Source: Diploptera punctata
Lineage: Eukaryota > Arthropoda > Insecta > Blattodea > Blaberidae
Length of the DNA: 64,000 nt
Assembly (NCBI GenBank): GCA_030220185.1
Contig: JASPKZ010002337.1
Coordinates: 1,335,501-1,399,500 of the forward strand
Direction: 5' to 3'
Shown: piece by piece, positions 52,501 through 63,261 of the stretch
Layout of the letters: each line of letters opens with the position of its first letter
Position numbering within the stretch: position 1 is the stretch's first letter
Notes under the pieces: generated by a model
What the model was told of the DNA's origin: nothing
The model's input: only the letters and a program-made list of their open reading frames with translations
The model's database searches: none
Translations under genes and position numbers: made by a program

Positions 52501-54168
52501 TGAACAGCTTTTTGCTCCAATTGGAGAAATTTAAGATGTAAAAGGGCACTTCCTATTTTCATCATGGGTGCACATACACTCTATTAGAAAAGTGTGTGAT
52601 TTATGATCCAATTCGATAGATAATCCTATCGAATTTGGATCATTTACTAGTTCCTTAACTAGTTTGTCTAATACTTCTTGAGTGATTAGACTATCCCTTT
52701 TTGTGAGGCTAGTTTGGACCGGCCTACTTTTGGTTAAAGGAGCCATGGCAGTTTGAGTGCTTATGGTCACTTTTTTTGGTTTCAGGTGGGATTTTAGGCC
52801 CACCTAAGACCTTGAATGGCAAGGCCTTTTGTTCCCGAGCCTTGTTGGTCCCGGTACGTTATCTTCTTATAGCGCTAGTGACAACGCTACGGTTTGAGTT
52901 CTTGGAGGTCTCAGGCCGAAGAGCTGCTGGCTCTATCTGGTCTGAGATTTGGGGTAAGACAGCTGAAGCAAGCTCCACCATCACTGTCTTCTTAGGGGTA
53001 GCCGGGATGACCTGTGCTACCGTCTTCTTCATACGCCGGTAGGGCTCGATCTTCACCTTGAAGTGAATGAGCCTGCGTAGTTTGAATAGATCCTCCACCT
53101 CTGGGCCATCTCTCAGAGTGACCACAAACATGGGCAATGGGTTCCTGGTCTTTCCGGATGTCATATTGACAACCTTTAAGGCCCGGAATCCATTGGCCTT
53201 CAAGTCACTCTGAATGTAAGATGGCTCAATGGTGTGGTCTATTCCTTTTACAACCACTCTGAATGTAAGATGGCTCAATGGTGTGGTCTATTCCTTTTAC
53301 AACCACTCTTCTTGTAGCTGTCACTTGTTGTCTCTTTTCTTCCTTGTAGGGGATCTTGTTCTTCTTAAGCAGTTGCTGGTATTTTTTGTAGGCTAAAACT
53401 GAATTTAGCCTGACCCTTGTACCGAGCCTGGTGTTTTCGCAAATGAATGCGTCAGGCTCGGATTTGAAGAATTCCTCGTTCACTGCTGCCAGTAAATAGG
53501 TATAAACTCGAAGTACCAGCAGGGAAGAGGTCCATATCTTCTTTGGGAGCGAGTCCGTCGACTTCGAACCTCCACAGTCCTCTCCATTATCACATGATGA
53601 GGTCTCTGCAGGCTGGGAGACGACCAGATGGGACTCGGCTTTATCAGTAGCCGAGGCTGCTGACTTTTCTGGCAGAGCAGTTTCTTCCCTTTGCTTTCGG
53701 TGGTATCTAAGCTTGGTTCTTGTTGGAATGTTGCTCTTCGGTTGCTCCGTCTTGTCTACAGTAGAATCTGTAGCTGTTGTTGGCAGTAGAGCTTCACGTA
53801 AAGTAGCAGATGCTTCCTTTACTAAGTCGTTGAACCATGAACTGGTCAGTGGTGTAGTGTCTCCTAGTTGGAACAACAACAACAACAACAATTGAGTGAC
53901 GGTGACATGGCACCGTCCAAGGCTCTGCATACTGATGCACACGGTGCGTCTTGGCAGTTAATTCCTTCGTGGTTATCATTTTAGGATTGTGGTTCATTTA
54001 ATCCTAGCCATTGTGATAAGATGGTTTCTTTTTGTTCTACGTATCTGGATGATAGATTGTGGATATGTCCACACAGTATATTGATATCAAGTCGCACTGG
54101 TTGGTGCAACCTGCTATCACATTCTATGCGAGCAACTCGCACAATCTATTTATTGGTTCTCTTTAACT
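52500..54168 (-). mobile_element. X/Jockey-type LINE ORF1 (gag-like), broken by a 49-bp duplication
   Basis: Minus frame 53942-53226 gives the N-terminal part: SSWFNDLVKEASATLREALL, KLRYHRKQREETALPEKSA, and LRVYTYLLAAVNEEFFKSEP near its end. The PRE_C2HC-type domain follows (VVVKGIDHTIEPSYIQSDLK, FVVTLRDGPEVEDLFKLRRL, IHFKVKIEPYRRMK, to about 53030). A 49-bp unit is tandemly duplicated (53207-53255, 53256-53304), shifting the frame and splitting the domain over two frames. The CCHC knuckles that should follow YRRMKK are absent; a different tail (QVIPATPKKTVMVELASAVL ... to 52859, then 52803-52531) takes their place. Confidence 0.8.
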
Positions 54169-54540
54169 TTAACCTATATTACACAGGTTAAAGATCCTGT
54201 GCAAGAAGAGGAACCTCTCCATAGGAGAGGGTAATTCAGTCAATAATGGCTGAAGACCCTGGAGATATTCCTCAACCTGCTGCCCTAGTTGTAATTTAGG
54301 CAACTGCTGGCCCTGACCTTGAACATTGCTGTTCACCATTTGGTTTTGTGAAGATATGCCTTTCTTTAGGGATTGAGAAAAGGATACATTAGGTTGGGCT
54401 TTCACCGAAGTGAAAGTCCTAGGTTGAGATATATTTGGTTTGGGTTGGGCTGCCCTATTATAACTCTCCAGCGCCGCCTGGAAAACAGAGCAGCCGCGAT
54501 AGGATGCTGAATATCCATTCGCCCCGCAATTTGCACACAT
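54169..54540 (-). mobile_element. X/Jockey-type LINE ORF1 C-terminal segment
   Basis: Open for 123 codons on the minus strand: MCANCGANGYSASYRGCSVF then QAALESYNRAAQPKPN, i.e. the last CCHC-type knuckle (CANCGxxGxxASYRGC, with the His lost) and the Gln/Pro-rich ORF1 tail, ending RIFNLCNIG-stop. It lies upstream, not downstream, of the N-terminal part on this strand, so two ORF1 copies are joined head-to-tail or rearranged. Confidence 0.7.
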
Positions 54541-55074
54541 TTAGCAAATTTGCATTTCTCATTTATTGGAACTTTGGTGAATAGTGAGATCACGTCGAAA
54601 CTCATCATTATATCTTCCGGCTGCAATGTTATCTCTTTTACTTTTTCTAAGAAGTGCATTGAGTCCTTGACATAAGTGTCACTGTTGTTAGTATGTGGTT
54701 TCAATAAAGTAGAGAGATATCTAGCCAGGTTGTAAGTAGGTGATCCTATTTGGCTAACGATCAGTCTTAAAGGTGTATTTTCCTTATGAATTTTAGGCAA
54801 TCCGTATAGTCTTGGTGGCTGGGCTTCGTTCTTCTCAAGTTCTTTCTTCACGTCGTCGGGAAGCGATGAGGCCTTTATTAATTTGTTAGTTTCTCGTAGT
54901 ATCCGTTTAGTTGGGTCGTCTGACAGCTTACGGTAGTATAAAAACATTGGAAAAGAAGATAATATGAATACTAAAAATTTGATTATTCTCACTTATTAAA
55001 AAAAGTCATGATTTAATAATTTAACAACATTTTTTTATTAAAAGTGAATTATAATTGAGGAAGACGGTTAAAAA
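54541..55074 (-). mobile_element. Penelope-like element RT fragment
   Basis: Minus frame 54992 to about 54548: LRETNKLIKASSLPDDVKKE, PRLYGLPKIHKENTPLRLIV, SQIGSPTYNLARYLSTLLKP, EDIMMSFDVISLFTKVPI. The YGLPKIHK..PLRPIVS block and SFDVxSLFTxVP (motif A, catalytic Asp) are diagnostic of Penelope RTs. It is cut right after motif A at the LINE ORF1 insert, where the frame reads into KCKFAKCVQ. Confidence 0.85.
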
Positions 55075-55178
55075 AGCGTACTATATTATTACTTGAAACA
55101 GTTTAATATCTGATATAAATTGAGATAACAATGAATGTTATAAATGTTGATAACTATTTTGTAATTATTTTCTTACAG

Positions 55179-55343
55179 ATGTTGGCGCAGTTACTCAATT
55201 TTCTTGGATTCAGAGTGCTGGCACCTTTTGAACGGCCTATGATTACACTCGCCCAAACCTTATGTTCAAATAGTCTTACAAAATTTATATGTGAATTTCT
55301 TATACAATCATTCTCGGGGTATGATCCCGGAGAACTGAACGAG
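55179..55343 (+). CDS. Lipase 3-like gene, coding exon 5 (lid/cap start)
   Basis: Residues 214-268. Acceptor ATTATTTTCTTACAG, donor GAG|GTAACAC; phase 0 at both ends. MLAQLLNFLGFRVLAPFERP, MITLAQTLCSNSLTKFICEF and FSGYDPGELNE match the cap region of acid lipases, where a ...LCxx...CxxxxFxxxGxDxxxLN pattern is typical. The two Cys (LC and IC) fit the conserved pair. The next family block (LPVxxxHxPAGxS) and the catalytic Asp/His exons are not found before 64000. Confidence 0.92.
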
Positions 55344-55465
55344 GTAACACATTTCACTTTTAAAATTAAGCCTACCAATAATATAACAATAGTTCTGTAT
55401 TTAGTTTCCTTCAATCTGTTTCACTGTTTTCAAAATCCTGCAAATTATATTATTCTGTTCTACTA

Positions 55466-55983
55466 GGGCATTCGATAAGTGATGGCAACACTGTTGTAAA
55501 TCAGCGATCTTAGTGGTGACCATTGTAATCTTGTAGTTTGTTTTTGAGCAGTTTTTGCTGCATAAATATATAATGTTACAAGTATCGAAACAGCAATATT
55601 TTGTGAATACATTTACTGTTTCTCACATTTAGTAAGTAATACCGCCCTAAAAAGACATTCGGTAGAATTTGTTTAAAAGGTGGAATTGGAAAGTACTCTT
55701 AACATCCATCACAATCACCACATGAGCCCTTGTGACTGTACCTTATTCATAAAGATCAAATAACCTCTAAAAGGCATTCGATTACAATCAAGAGTTGATA
55801 TACATAAAGCACTAAATCTATTAGATAAAAGAGATATCCAGAAATGGTGGTGTAGATGAAGTTTATCATCTTCAGGTATTTGACAACGTAGAGTTGATTT
55901 GGCAACAGACAATATATATATATATATAAAGTTCGAAATGTTTGTGATGTTACAGTAGTGTTGACATTACTTATCGAATGCCC
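55466..55983 (+). mobile_element. Internally deleted mariner element with TA duplication
   Basis: 518 bp with TIRs GGGCATTCGATAAGTGATGG + CAACACT / AGTGTTGACATTACTTATCG + AATGCCC, flanked by TA (55464-55465, 55984-55985). An inner frame near 55705-55900 reads HHNHHMSPCDCTLFIKIK, then GIRLQSRVDIHKAL, a remnant of the mariner C-terminal catalytic block (xPxSPDLAPxDxHLFxxLK). Non-autonomous. Confidence 0.85.
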
Positions 55984-56129
55984 TAGTAAAATTACACTGC
56001 AGGGATAACACACTTTCATTAGCTATACGATGTTTCTTCTTGAAATATCTTTAAAATCACGCAGAAAAGTACGTGTATTGTGCCCGAGATTGAAAATTTT
56101 GTAATGAAATTAAGTAATTTAATAATTAA

Positions 56130-56215
56130 AAGTTTCAATCACCCCGGGAATCGAACTCGGGCCCGCTAGTTCAGGATGCAGGTATGCTACAGCCTGAGCC
56201 AGGTGGAGTGGGTAT
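56130..56215 (-). repeat. tRNA-like SINE head
   Basis: Minus strand: CCACCTGGCTCAGGCTGTAG (A box) and CCCGAGTTCGATTCCCGGGG (perfect T arm), with AAACTTTT after it. The acceptor stem is not convincing. Confidence 0.55.
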
Positions 56216-56344
56216 CCCATGCCTGTTGCAAATGACGTTTCTTGAATGGGATCTACTCCGCAAAATTGTCATTCAAAGACACATATAGCAGTGTTATACC
56301 ATAAATCTCGAAATTTTAATTAAACTCGGATCTATCTAACGACT

Positions 56345-56980
56345 TAACAAAATTACAGAAGAATATGGATTGAAGATATCTACAGAGAAAACAAAAAATA
56401 TGGCATTTCAAGGTGTAGATCCTGTCAGAAGTAAAATTGTACTGGACAATAACATTTTGGAGCAGCTGAATAATTTTACATATCTAGGATGTGATATTTC
56501 ATATGAAGAAGAAAAGGATGTAAAGGCAAAAATATCTAAGTTTTTAAGAATTTTAGGGTTAATAAATTCTATCTTAGAGCCACAGTTAGTCCAAAAACAT
56601 TCAAGACTAAAAGTGTATAAAACACTGGCTCTTCCAACTCTTTTGTATGATAGCGAAGCATGGACGTCGAAACAGAAGGATATACAGAGACTTAGATCTT
56701 CTGAAATGAGATACCTTCGGAGGACTGCAGGATACACACTACTAGATCACAAAAAAATGAAGACATCTTAGAAGAATTACACATGGAACCTTTAGAAAAC
56801 CAACTTTCTGATTATAACTCAAGATGGATGCAACATGTTCATCGAATGGAAGATCACAGGATACCCAACCAAATGTTAAGATATCAACCTGCAGGCAGAA
56901 GAAGGCCAGGACGTCCACTCAGAATATTTCTGGATGGTGTTTCTCTTGAGACCGAAACAGGTCAACAAATGGCTTAAATT
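56345..56980 (+). mobile_element. Non-LTR C-terminal half (HVHRMEDHRIP family), one frameshift
   Basis: 56370-56771 is open (MKISTEKTKNMAFQGVDPVR, NNFTYLGCDISYEEEKDVKA, LALPTLLYDSEAWTSKQKDI, QRLRSSEMRYLRRTAGYTLL). After a single frameshift at about 56765, 56783-56977 is open (LENQLSDYNSRWMQHVHRME, DHRIPNQMLRYQPAGRRRPG). It ends ATTCGTGAATGTACTATGAT + GATGATGAT. This is the best copy of the family here. Confidence 0.88.
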
Positions 56981-56999
56981 CGTGAATGTACTATGATGA

Positions 57000-57480
57000 T
57001 GATGATTTATCTAACAAACAAGAACTTCACACACATCGAAAAAAAAAACATACATTGAAATGTAAACGAGAAATGCGTAAATCTCAACAACACACACATA
57101 TCTTTTTGTCATTGAAGCTTTGTGCAAACTAATAAAACTAAGAAACAACTTAGTGCATCCTATCCCTCTGCAAATGAAAGTCACAGAAAAATAACTAATC
57201 CACAAGGACTTAAAGGAAAAATGCAGTAGTTGTAATTAAACATAGACTGAACAAAGACTATAAAGCAAGCCTTGAAAATATTTAGTCAAGATAAATACTT
57301 TATTTACATAAAAATATTTAATTTGTAATATAATTGAAAGGCAACAAGAATGACTTTCAACTTCCACTTTGTAAAGCATATACTTTGTATTATGAGTAGA
57401 TATATCCTGCAAGACTTTGCTTATTGTTTGCAGTCTATTTTTTACTACGGTACTAATCACGTAATAATTAGTAGCTACCA
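57000..57480. other. No recognisable feature
   Basis: AT-rich; open frames on the minus strand (57011-57205, 57236-57556) lack family motifs. Confidence 0.4.
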
Positions 57481-57800
57481 TACAGGTGTGGGCAAAACAT
57501 TGGAGTAGTTGGTTAAAGCAATACATACCCAAAAACCCGGATGATTGAAGATTCAAGTCCCTTTCGAGACAGTATTTTTAAATTGGCCCAAACCTTCTGG
57601 ATGCACCATGGCCCTGGGGTCGACTCAGCCTCCAACGGAAATGAGTGCCGGACTTTGTTCTGGGGGTAAAGGCGGTAGTCACGCAGAGTTGACAACCCGC
57701 CTAATATCTCATGCCAATTGTTTAGAAAGGCGAGAGTCTTAATCTTCAATTATCTTAAGGGCCTCCAAAGGTCTTAGTGGCATCACTTTGCTTTTTATTT
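57480..57800 (+). mobile_element. tRNA-derived SINE, family A, diverged copy
   Basis: Recognisable body CCATGGCCCTGGGGTCGACT + CAGCCTCCAACGGAAATGAG and tail GGCATCACTTTGCTTTTTA. Head and B box decayed (AGATTCAAGTCCC). The ORFs on both strands here are SINE artefacts. Confidence 0.75.
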
Positions 57801-57879
57801 CACATGTTGGTTCTGATTTCAACATTCTCGATTTCAAACTCAGACAAAGTGTTGAATATTGAGTTTGATTTCCTTCGGA

Positions 57880-58276
57880 AGTGGAGTTTAAGTGTAGTCC
57901 ATTGTTGAACCATAACCTCTCTTTTATAAGGAGTTACTAGACCAAGTTAATTTTTAGTTATCTTATTTGCTCATAGATGTCATGAATGGCATGCAGTCAA
58001 CATAGCGACCCAATGAGATATCTAACAGGCAACTAAATAATACTAGGATGTTGATGTCGGTAAATTTTGCTTAGAGGCCTTTTTATTCAGACTTAAGGAT
58101 CTTTTACGAGCCTGAAAATCTTCAGACTCAGGACACACGGCTTAAATTCCCTCCCGGAGGACTTGCTCCTTGGATTTTTCCGTCCTAAAAAAATCAATCG
58201 ACCCCGGCCGGGTTTGAACCCGCGATCCTCGGAAATAGAGGCAAGGAGCATAACCAGTAGTCCACCGCGACCGACA
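57880..58276 (-). mobile_element. tRNA-derived SINE, family D
   Basis: Same head (GGTGGACTACTGGTTATGCT, GGGTTCAAACCCGGCCGGG) and body as the copy at 51165. The 3' part at 57880-58050 is diverged. Confidence 0.8.
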
Positions 58277-58496
58277 ATATAGGGTATATATACATGTTTA
58301 TATGGGTGTGACTTTTTTTCTACTCCCTGTTTACAGTTATTTCGAAAATAAAAATAAATATTCTGAACTCGTATCCAACTCAGGATCGGATAGAGGGATG
58401 AAGCACCTATATTTATAGATGTCTGTGAACCACATGGGGACCGGTCGAACATCCTTGACGCACCGTCACAGGGGCAGATGAACGAAATGAAACGAA

Positions 58497-58925
58497 ATGT
58501 CCTTTATGTATACTACGAACAATGTATAGGCCTATACAAAAATATATCCAAAAGGTGAATTAATATATGTTATACGAAATAAATCACTGCATTTTAAATG
58601 AACTGTACATTATTTGAAACAATATAAAAACAATAAATATGTACTTGCGCCATTTTATCACGGATTGGTGTCACGGCCTGCTGTAGACTCAACTAATAAA
58701 CATTGCTCAGACTGTTAACGTTGAACGCAAATATTTCCAACAAAGATATTATTTTACTATTATTTATTATTCTGAGAACACCATCGTGCAAAAAATAATG
58801 TACAACGCACATTTCTGAAGTGTTTTACCCGAATCTCGGAAATTAAAAATCTCACTATCACTCAGTTTTTAAACATTTTCTCGCTTCTGTAAAAATCACT
58901 TCCAAACCTCGCATCGTAATATAAT
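58497..58925 (+). repeat. Interspersed repeat (foldback core), uninterrupted copy
   Basis: GTCCTTTATGTATACTACGA, ATATCCAAAAGGTGAATTAA, CGCCATTTTATCACGGATTG, AGTGTTTTACCCGAATCTCG, ACTTCCAAACCTCGCATCGT. It is homologous to the split copy at 44336/46165 and, in its first 190 bp, to the centre of the foldback at 62190. Confidence 0.65.
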
Positions 58926-58929
58926 ATTT

Positions 58930-59670
58930 CTTCTGCTTTCGTTATGTATATAAGCTCTTTATTTCTAACATGTTCTAATTTTGACGTTCTAGAGCTATTA
59001 ATCTATTCGTGTAGTATTTATTGATTGTCCACATCTCGCTTCCATATATTGCAACAGATTCCACCAATGTTTTACCAATATTTTTTTTTTGGTTCTGATA
59101 AAATAAAATTATTGACTGAAACATGTACGTAGTAGGCCTATATGTTCATATATATTTTGGCCATGGTAATTTGCGGCGTCTATTAGATAGGATCGGTGAA
59201 AATCTGTAGGCCTATTTTTCAAAACATAGTTTCATGAGAACAACATCAATAGGTTCAATCCTTCGAAAAATACTATAGAAACTGACATTAATCTAGAGTT
59301 TTTTAGATATGAATAAATTTTTAAAGACTTTTATTCATATAAATGTTTAAATGTACAACAAATTATTAGTTTCATTTAAACAGCTGTATTTTATGAAATC
59401 ACAATATTACGTTAATTCGGATTTAAAAAAAATCTCAAGTAACATAATCACATGAAGATCAAAAAGGAAAAAAAATCATTTAAGTTTTTCGGAGTTCTCA
59501 GTAATCTGTTATGAAGATAACATTGCACATCTAAAACAGTGTACAACAAAATTAGTAGCAATCACATAGTTTAAAAGTTTACAATTATATTTGATTGAAC
59601 AGAATAATTTAAGTTTTCATATTATTCTCAATAGTATTTTGCTGTAATATAGTCTGTAGGTCTTTGAAAG
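58930..59670. other. No recognisable gene; faint LINE trace
   Basis: 58935-59075 on the minus strand reads IGKTLVESVAIYGSEMWTIN-like (from ATATTGGTAAAACATTGG), possibly a LINE C-terminal scrap. The rest is AT-rich and unassigned. Confidence 0.4.
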
Positions 59671-59671
59671 T

Positions 59672-61468
59672 CGCTTGAAAATAAGAGGTGCGCCCAGTCC
59701 CCCGGTTTATTTCTGGATATTTACCAAGTACCAAGAAATAAACCGTATTACTCCGTTGATATTTCACATTGGAGGGGTATCCCAATCCGCCGATTGGTCA
59801 TTGTCGCTGGTTTCTACTATCTTCAGCGACATCAGCATCAAATTTGGAAAATTTTCGTATTTAACAACACCAAAAAAAATTAAGCCGAAATCGTTAATTT
59901 TAAACTGTTAAGATAACAACCTGAACCCCTATCTCAGTTCTGTAGTAAACCTAACTTACGAACACTGTCACACTCGTGAGCATATAAACTCCTGGCCGAC
60001 ATGTTGTGGCAAGACCCGGGAAATTTCGCAATCTGTGGCCCAGCAGTGCCCGTCCGTCACTGTTTTACATGAGCCTCTCAATAAGTGGGCTGCGCTAGCG
60101 CGCTGAGATAACCACAAGATCACTGACTGTATCCTGGGAACTCACTGACCAAATGACAGCAGCCAGAGATACTCGGAACGAACACTATCTCATGCTAAGC
60201 ATCTAATCCCCACACCACGCATGTAAATTAACAGCAGTGGTGCGTTTAACTCCCCTCTTTGGAAGAAGATGGCTCCACTTCATAAACCGAGATCACCACA
60301 GACAATTTACTGGTCCCGCCCTGCGGTCAGAGCCTTTACCGGAACTAGATGTTATCTCACAGTTTCTTAAAACTAAATTATCTTAATGTAAATCATTCCT
60401 GTACAATATATCCCATATTCTTCTGTTAATATATTCTTCGTTGATGCACTTCCATTTAGTGATTTCGTCCATAAAATACAATCTGAAATAACTGTTGCTA
60501 GGAAATGTGTTCTTTGTTACGTAATTTTATAAAAAATATACTTTTACATTTTTACTTGTAATTTAGTTATCAAAGGAACAAATATTTGTATGTCAAAATT
60601 TCCCAATCGCTCGAATTCTAGTTGTTAAGGAAACATGATGTTATATTCTTATTATTTATTGTAATAACATAATGTTAATAAATAATATAAAGCCTAGAAA
60701 CGATTAATTAGGAATGTCATTTTTAAAGCAAATCATAGTACTTCTACGGCATTGAAGAAAACCAAAACAGAAGTGAATATGTGTATTTTACTTTTTGGAA
60801 TCTGCGAGAAAAAATCAATAGTTCCGGTGAAGGTTGTGACCGAAGGGCGGGACCAGTAATTCGACTATGGCGGTATCGTTTTATGAGATGGAATCGACTT
60901 CTTCCACTGATGTTATTTTACATGCGTGGTGTGGGGTATTTTACTAGTAAGTGATAGCAGAGGTTACGAGTATCTGGCAGCTGTCATTGGTCAGGGAATC
61001 CCCAAACAATCAGTGATATTATGGTCATCTCAACGCGGAATCACTGCCCAACTTATTGAGAGGCTCATGGAAAATAGTGGCGGACGGAAACTGCTGAGCC
61101 ACATATAATTTTCCGGGTCTTGCCTCAACAGGTCGGCCAGGAGTTTATTATACTCGCGAGTGTGTCTGTGTGCGTAAGTTAGGCTTACTTCCTGATTCAG
61201 ATAGGAGTTCACATTGTTATTTTAGCAGCTTAGTTTTTACAATGTTTTGGGCTTATTTTTAAATAAAATCTGATATGTAAATACAAAAAATTTCTTAAAT
61301 AGAAGCTGATGTCGCTGAAGATAATAGAAACCGTCGACAATGACCAACTGGCGGGTTAGGATATTCCTCTGATGTGAAAGAACAACGAAGTAATACGGTT
61401 TATTTTCTGGCACTTGAAATACCCAGAAACAAACAGGGGGACTGGCCGCACTTGTATCTTCAAGTTAA
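59672..61468. repeat. 1.8-kb foldback element with ~690-bp arms
   Basis: Left arm 59672-60365, right arm about 60815-61468, loop about 450 bp. Matching points: AGTCCCCCGGTTTATTTCTG / CAGAAACAAACAGGGGGACT-side text; GAGCCTCTCAATAAGTGGGC / CCCAACTTATTGAGAGGCTC; CTCCTGGCCGACATGTTG / CAACAGGTCGGCCAGGAG; CACACCACGCATGTAAA / TTTACATGCGTGGTGTG; TACTGGTCCCGCCCT / AGGGCGGGACCAGTA. The arms have diverged by indels, so this is an old inverted duplication or foldback transposon. No transposase recognised; the 60-codon frame at 60926 lies within an arm. Confidence 0.85.
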
Positions 61469-61479
61469 GCGCTATTCTG

Positions 61480-61820
61480 AGAAATTTAGACATCAAACTT
61501 TATGACTTCAACAGGATATTCATTATAGAATACTAACTAAATTTAAATTATGATCTCTCTCTCTCTCTCTTTTACCCCAGTTTATTCCCTCCATTTATAC
61601 GTACTTTTACTTGCTCGAAGCCACATGGCCCTTATGGGGACACGACTTGTTGAGAGAGGACTTATAACTCTAAATCACACATACAATGTTTTCATCACAC
61701 CAAGGACACAGAAGGTCTCTCTGTATGATTAAGCTCAATGCCAGGCCACCTCCGACACAACACGAACATTAAGATACACACAATTCACTAATTAATTCAT
61801 ACGAAACAAGACGAATATTA
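61480..61820. other. No recognisable feature; short (CT)n
   Basis: Contains TCTCTCTCTCTCTCTTTTAC (61553-61572) and a CCACATGGCCCTTATGGGGA segment similar to the LINE 3' UTR motif near 49730. No gene. Confidence 0.4.
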
Positions 61821-61824
61821 TATG

Positions 61825-61960
61825 AATGATTATCATGGTGGCCAGACGATGTTCGGAGAAAATTTGAGCTTTAAAATGTTCCCAACATTTATCTGATAAG
61901 TGAGGAAAACTTCCGAAAAACACCTCAGGCAGGAAAATTTTCTTGACCGTAGAGGTAAGA
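61825..61960 (-). mobile_element. SINE family C, diverged fragment
   Basis: TGATTATCATGGTGGCCAGA, GATGTTCGGAGAAAATTTGA and TCTGATAAGTGAGGAAAACT are the common body; only a trace of the head (TTCTTGACCG) remains. Confidence 0.6.
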
Positions 61961-62189
61961 ACATTACCAGGACAGTAATAAGCTTTAAATTAGTCTAATC
62001 AATTAAGATATGTATACAAACTGAAGATTAATGACTGATAAATAGAGTCCTAATTTTTATGTACTAAAAGGTAAGATTGCAACATAGTATAATGATTTAA
62101 TTAGACTTATGACTGTTTTTTGTTATGGTTTCACATACAAAGAGTTGAATAATATTATGAGAAGTATTTTGTCTTTCATACACAAACCA

Positions 62190-63036
62190 GTCCAAGATCC
62201 GGCTGCAAGATTACTACGGTCATCGAGTGTATGAACAAAATCAATTTCATAAAATTGTGAATTACTGAATACATTTTGGCCGAGTTGCCTATTAAAATTT
62301 GGCCGCCATTATTCATAATTAAAATATAATTTAATCAGTTATTCGAAAGAATATGATTAACTTCCTAGTAAAATAAATTATAAACCAGTTCGCAGAAATC
62401 GATGTATAGAGCTTGAAAAGTTTTCGTTGCCATTGCACACTTGGCCGTAAACCTCCTCGCGGCTACAGCAGGCTCTGACGCCAATCAGTAATAAAATGGC
62501 GGCAAGCACGAATTTATTGTTTTATATTGTTTCAAATAAAGTTCAGTTCAATTAAAATGCTGTGATTTGTTTCGTATAATGTATATTAGCACTACCTTTT
62601 GGATATATTTTTCTATATACATTGTACGTAGTATACATAAAGGGCAGTGGTTTTACTTCTCGCTGCTAGGGAACAATATAAAACAATAAATACGTACTTA
62701 CCGCCATTTTATTACTGATTGGTGTCACAACCTGCTGTAGCCGCGAGGAGGTTTACGACCAAGTGTGCAATGGCAACCAAAACTTTTCAAGCTCTATACA
62801 TCGATTTCTGCGAACTGGTTTATAATTTATTTTAATAACAAGTGAATCAAATTATTTAGAATAAGTAGGGCCTAAATTAATTATATTTTAATTAAACATA
62901 CTGGCGGCCGAATTTTAATAAAAAATTCGGCAAAAATGTATTCAGTAATTCACAATTTTATGAAAATAATTGATTTTGTTCATACACTCGATGAACGTAG
63001 TAATCTTGCAGCCGGATCTTGGACTAACAATTGAAT
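62190..63036. repeat. Foldback element with ~320-bp arms around a repeat core
   Basis: Left arm 62190-62510 (CCAAGATCCGGCTGCAAGAT, CATCGAGTGTATGAACAAAA, CTCCTCGCGGCTACAGCAGG); right arm 62697-63036, its close reverse complement (CCTGCTGTAGCCGCGAGGAG, TTTTGTTC..CACTCGATGA, ATCTTGCAGCCGGATCTTGG). The central 185 bp matches the repeats at 58497 and 44336 in inverse orientation. Arms are very similar, so relatively recent. Confidence 0.88.
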
Positions 63037-63261
63037 AATATATACTATCTGTATTGCAATCTTATATTTTATTACACAAAATCCTGACCCTATCAGTATT
63101 CATTTTTATGTTGAATTTCTCCAGTGTTTCACAGAATTTCGAGAACTCCGAAAAACTTAAACGAGTTCCTATCTTTTTTAACTAAATATGAATACACTCG
63201 TTGAGATACATTTTTAATTTGATAGAAGCGACATGATCTATTGATGTGGTTTTATAATTAC

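Larger units (their letters stand above)
17811..55343 (+). other. Lipase 3-like (acid lipase, AB-hydrolase) gene, 5 exons, 3'-incomplete
   Basis: Five + strand exons join in frame with compatible phases (0, 1, 2, 0) into 804 nt (268 codons) with no stop. All four introns are GT-AG: donors gtaagta, gtacgaa, gtaactg and gtaagtt, acceptors ctctgcag, tttttag, tttcag and ttacag. A fifth donor (gtaacac) follows exon 5. In order the protein shows a signal peptide, the LIRKYGYP/TEDGYIL motif of the abhydro_lipase domain, an HG oxyanion motif, the [12 protein letters not shown] block, a nucleophile elbow with Ser167, and the start of the cap/lid. This is the gastric/lysosomal acid lipase family (triacylglycerol or cholesteryl-ester hydrolysis; in insects often gut or secreted). 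The family is about 400 residues long, so roughly a third, including catalytic Asp and His, is missing and should lie past 64000. The introns are filled with transposons. Lipase activity is uncertain because of the altered elbow. Confidence 0.9.

Noticed and set aside
59675..59911. Downstream lipase exon in 55.4-64 kb
   Set aside because: I looked for the LPVxxxHxPAGxS block and the catalytic Asp/His blocks on the + strand and found none; this frame belongs to the foldback arm.
60926..61108. 60-codon gene in the 1.8-kb foldback
   Set aside because: It lies in one arm; the other arm has the same DNA with indels that break the frame, so there is no sign of coding selection.
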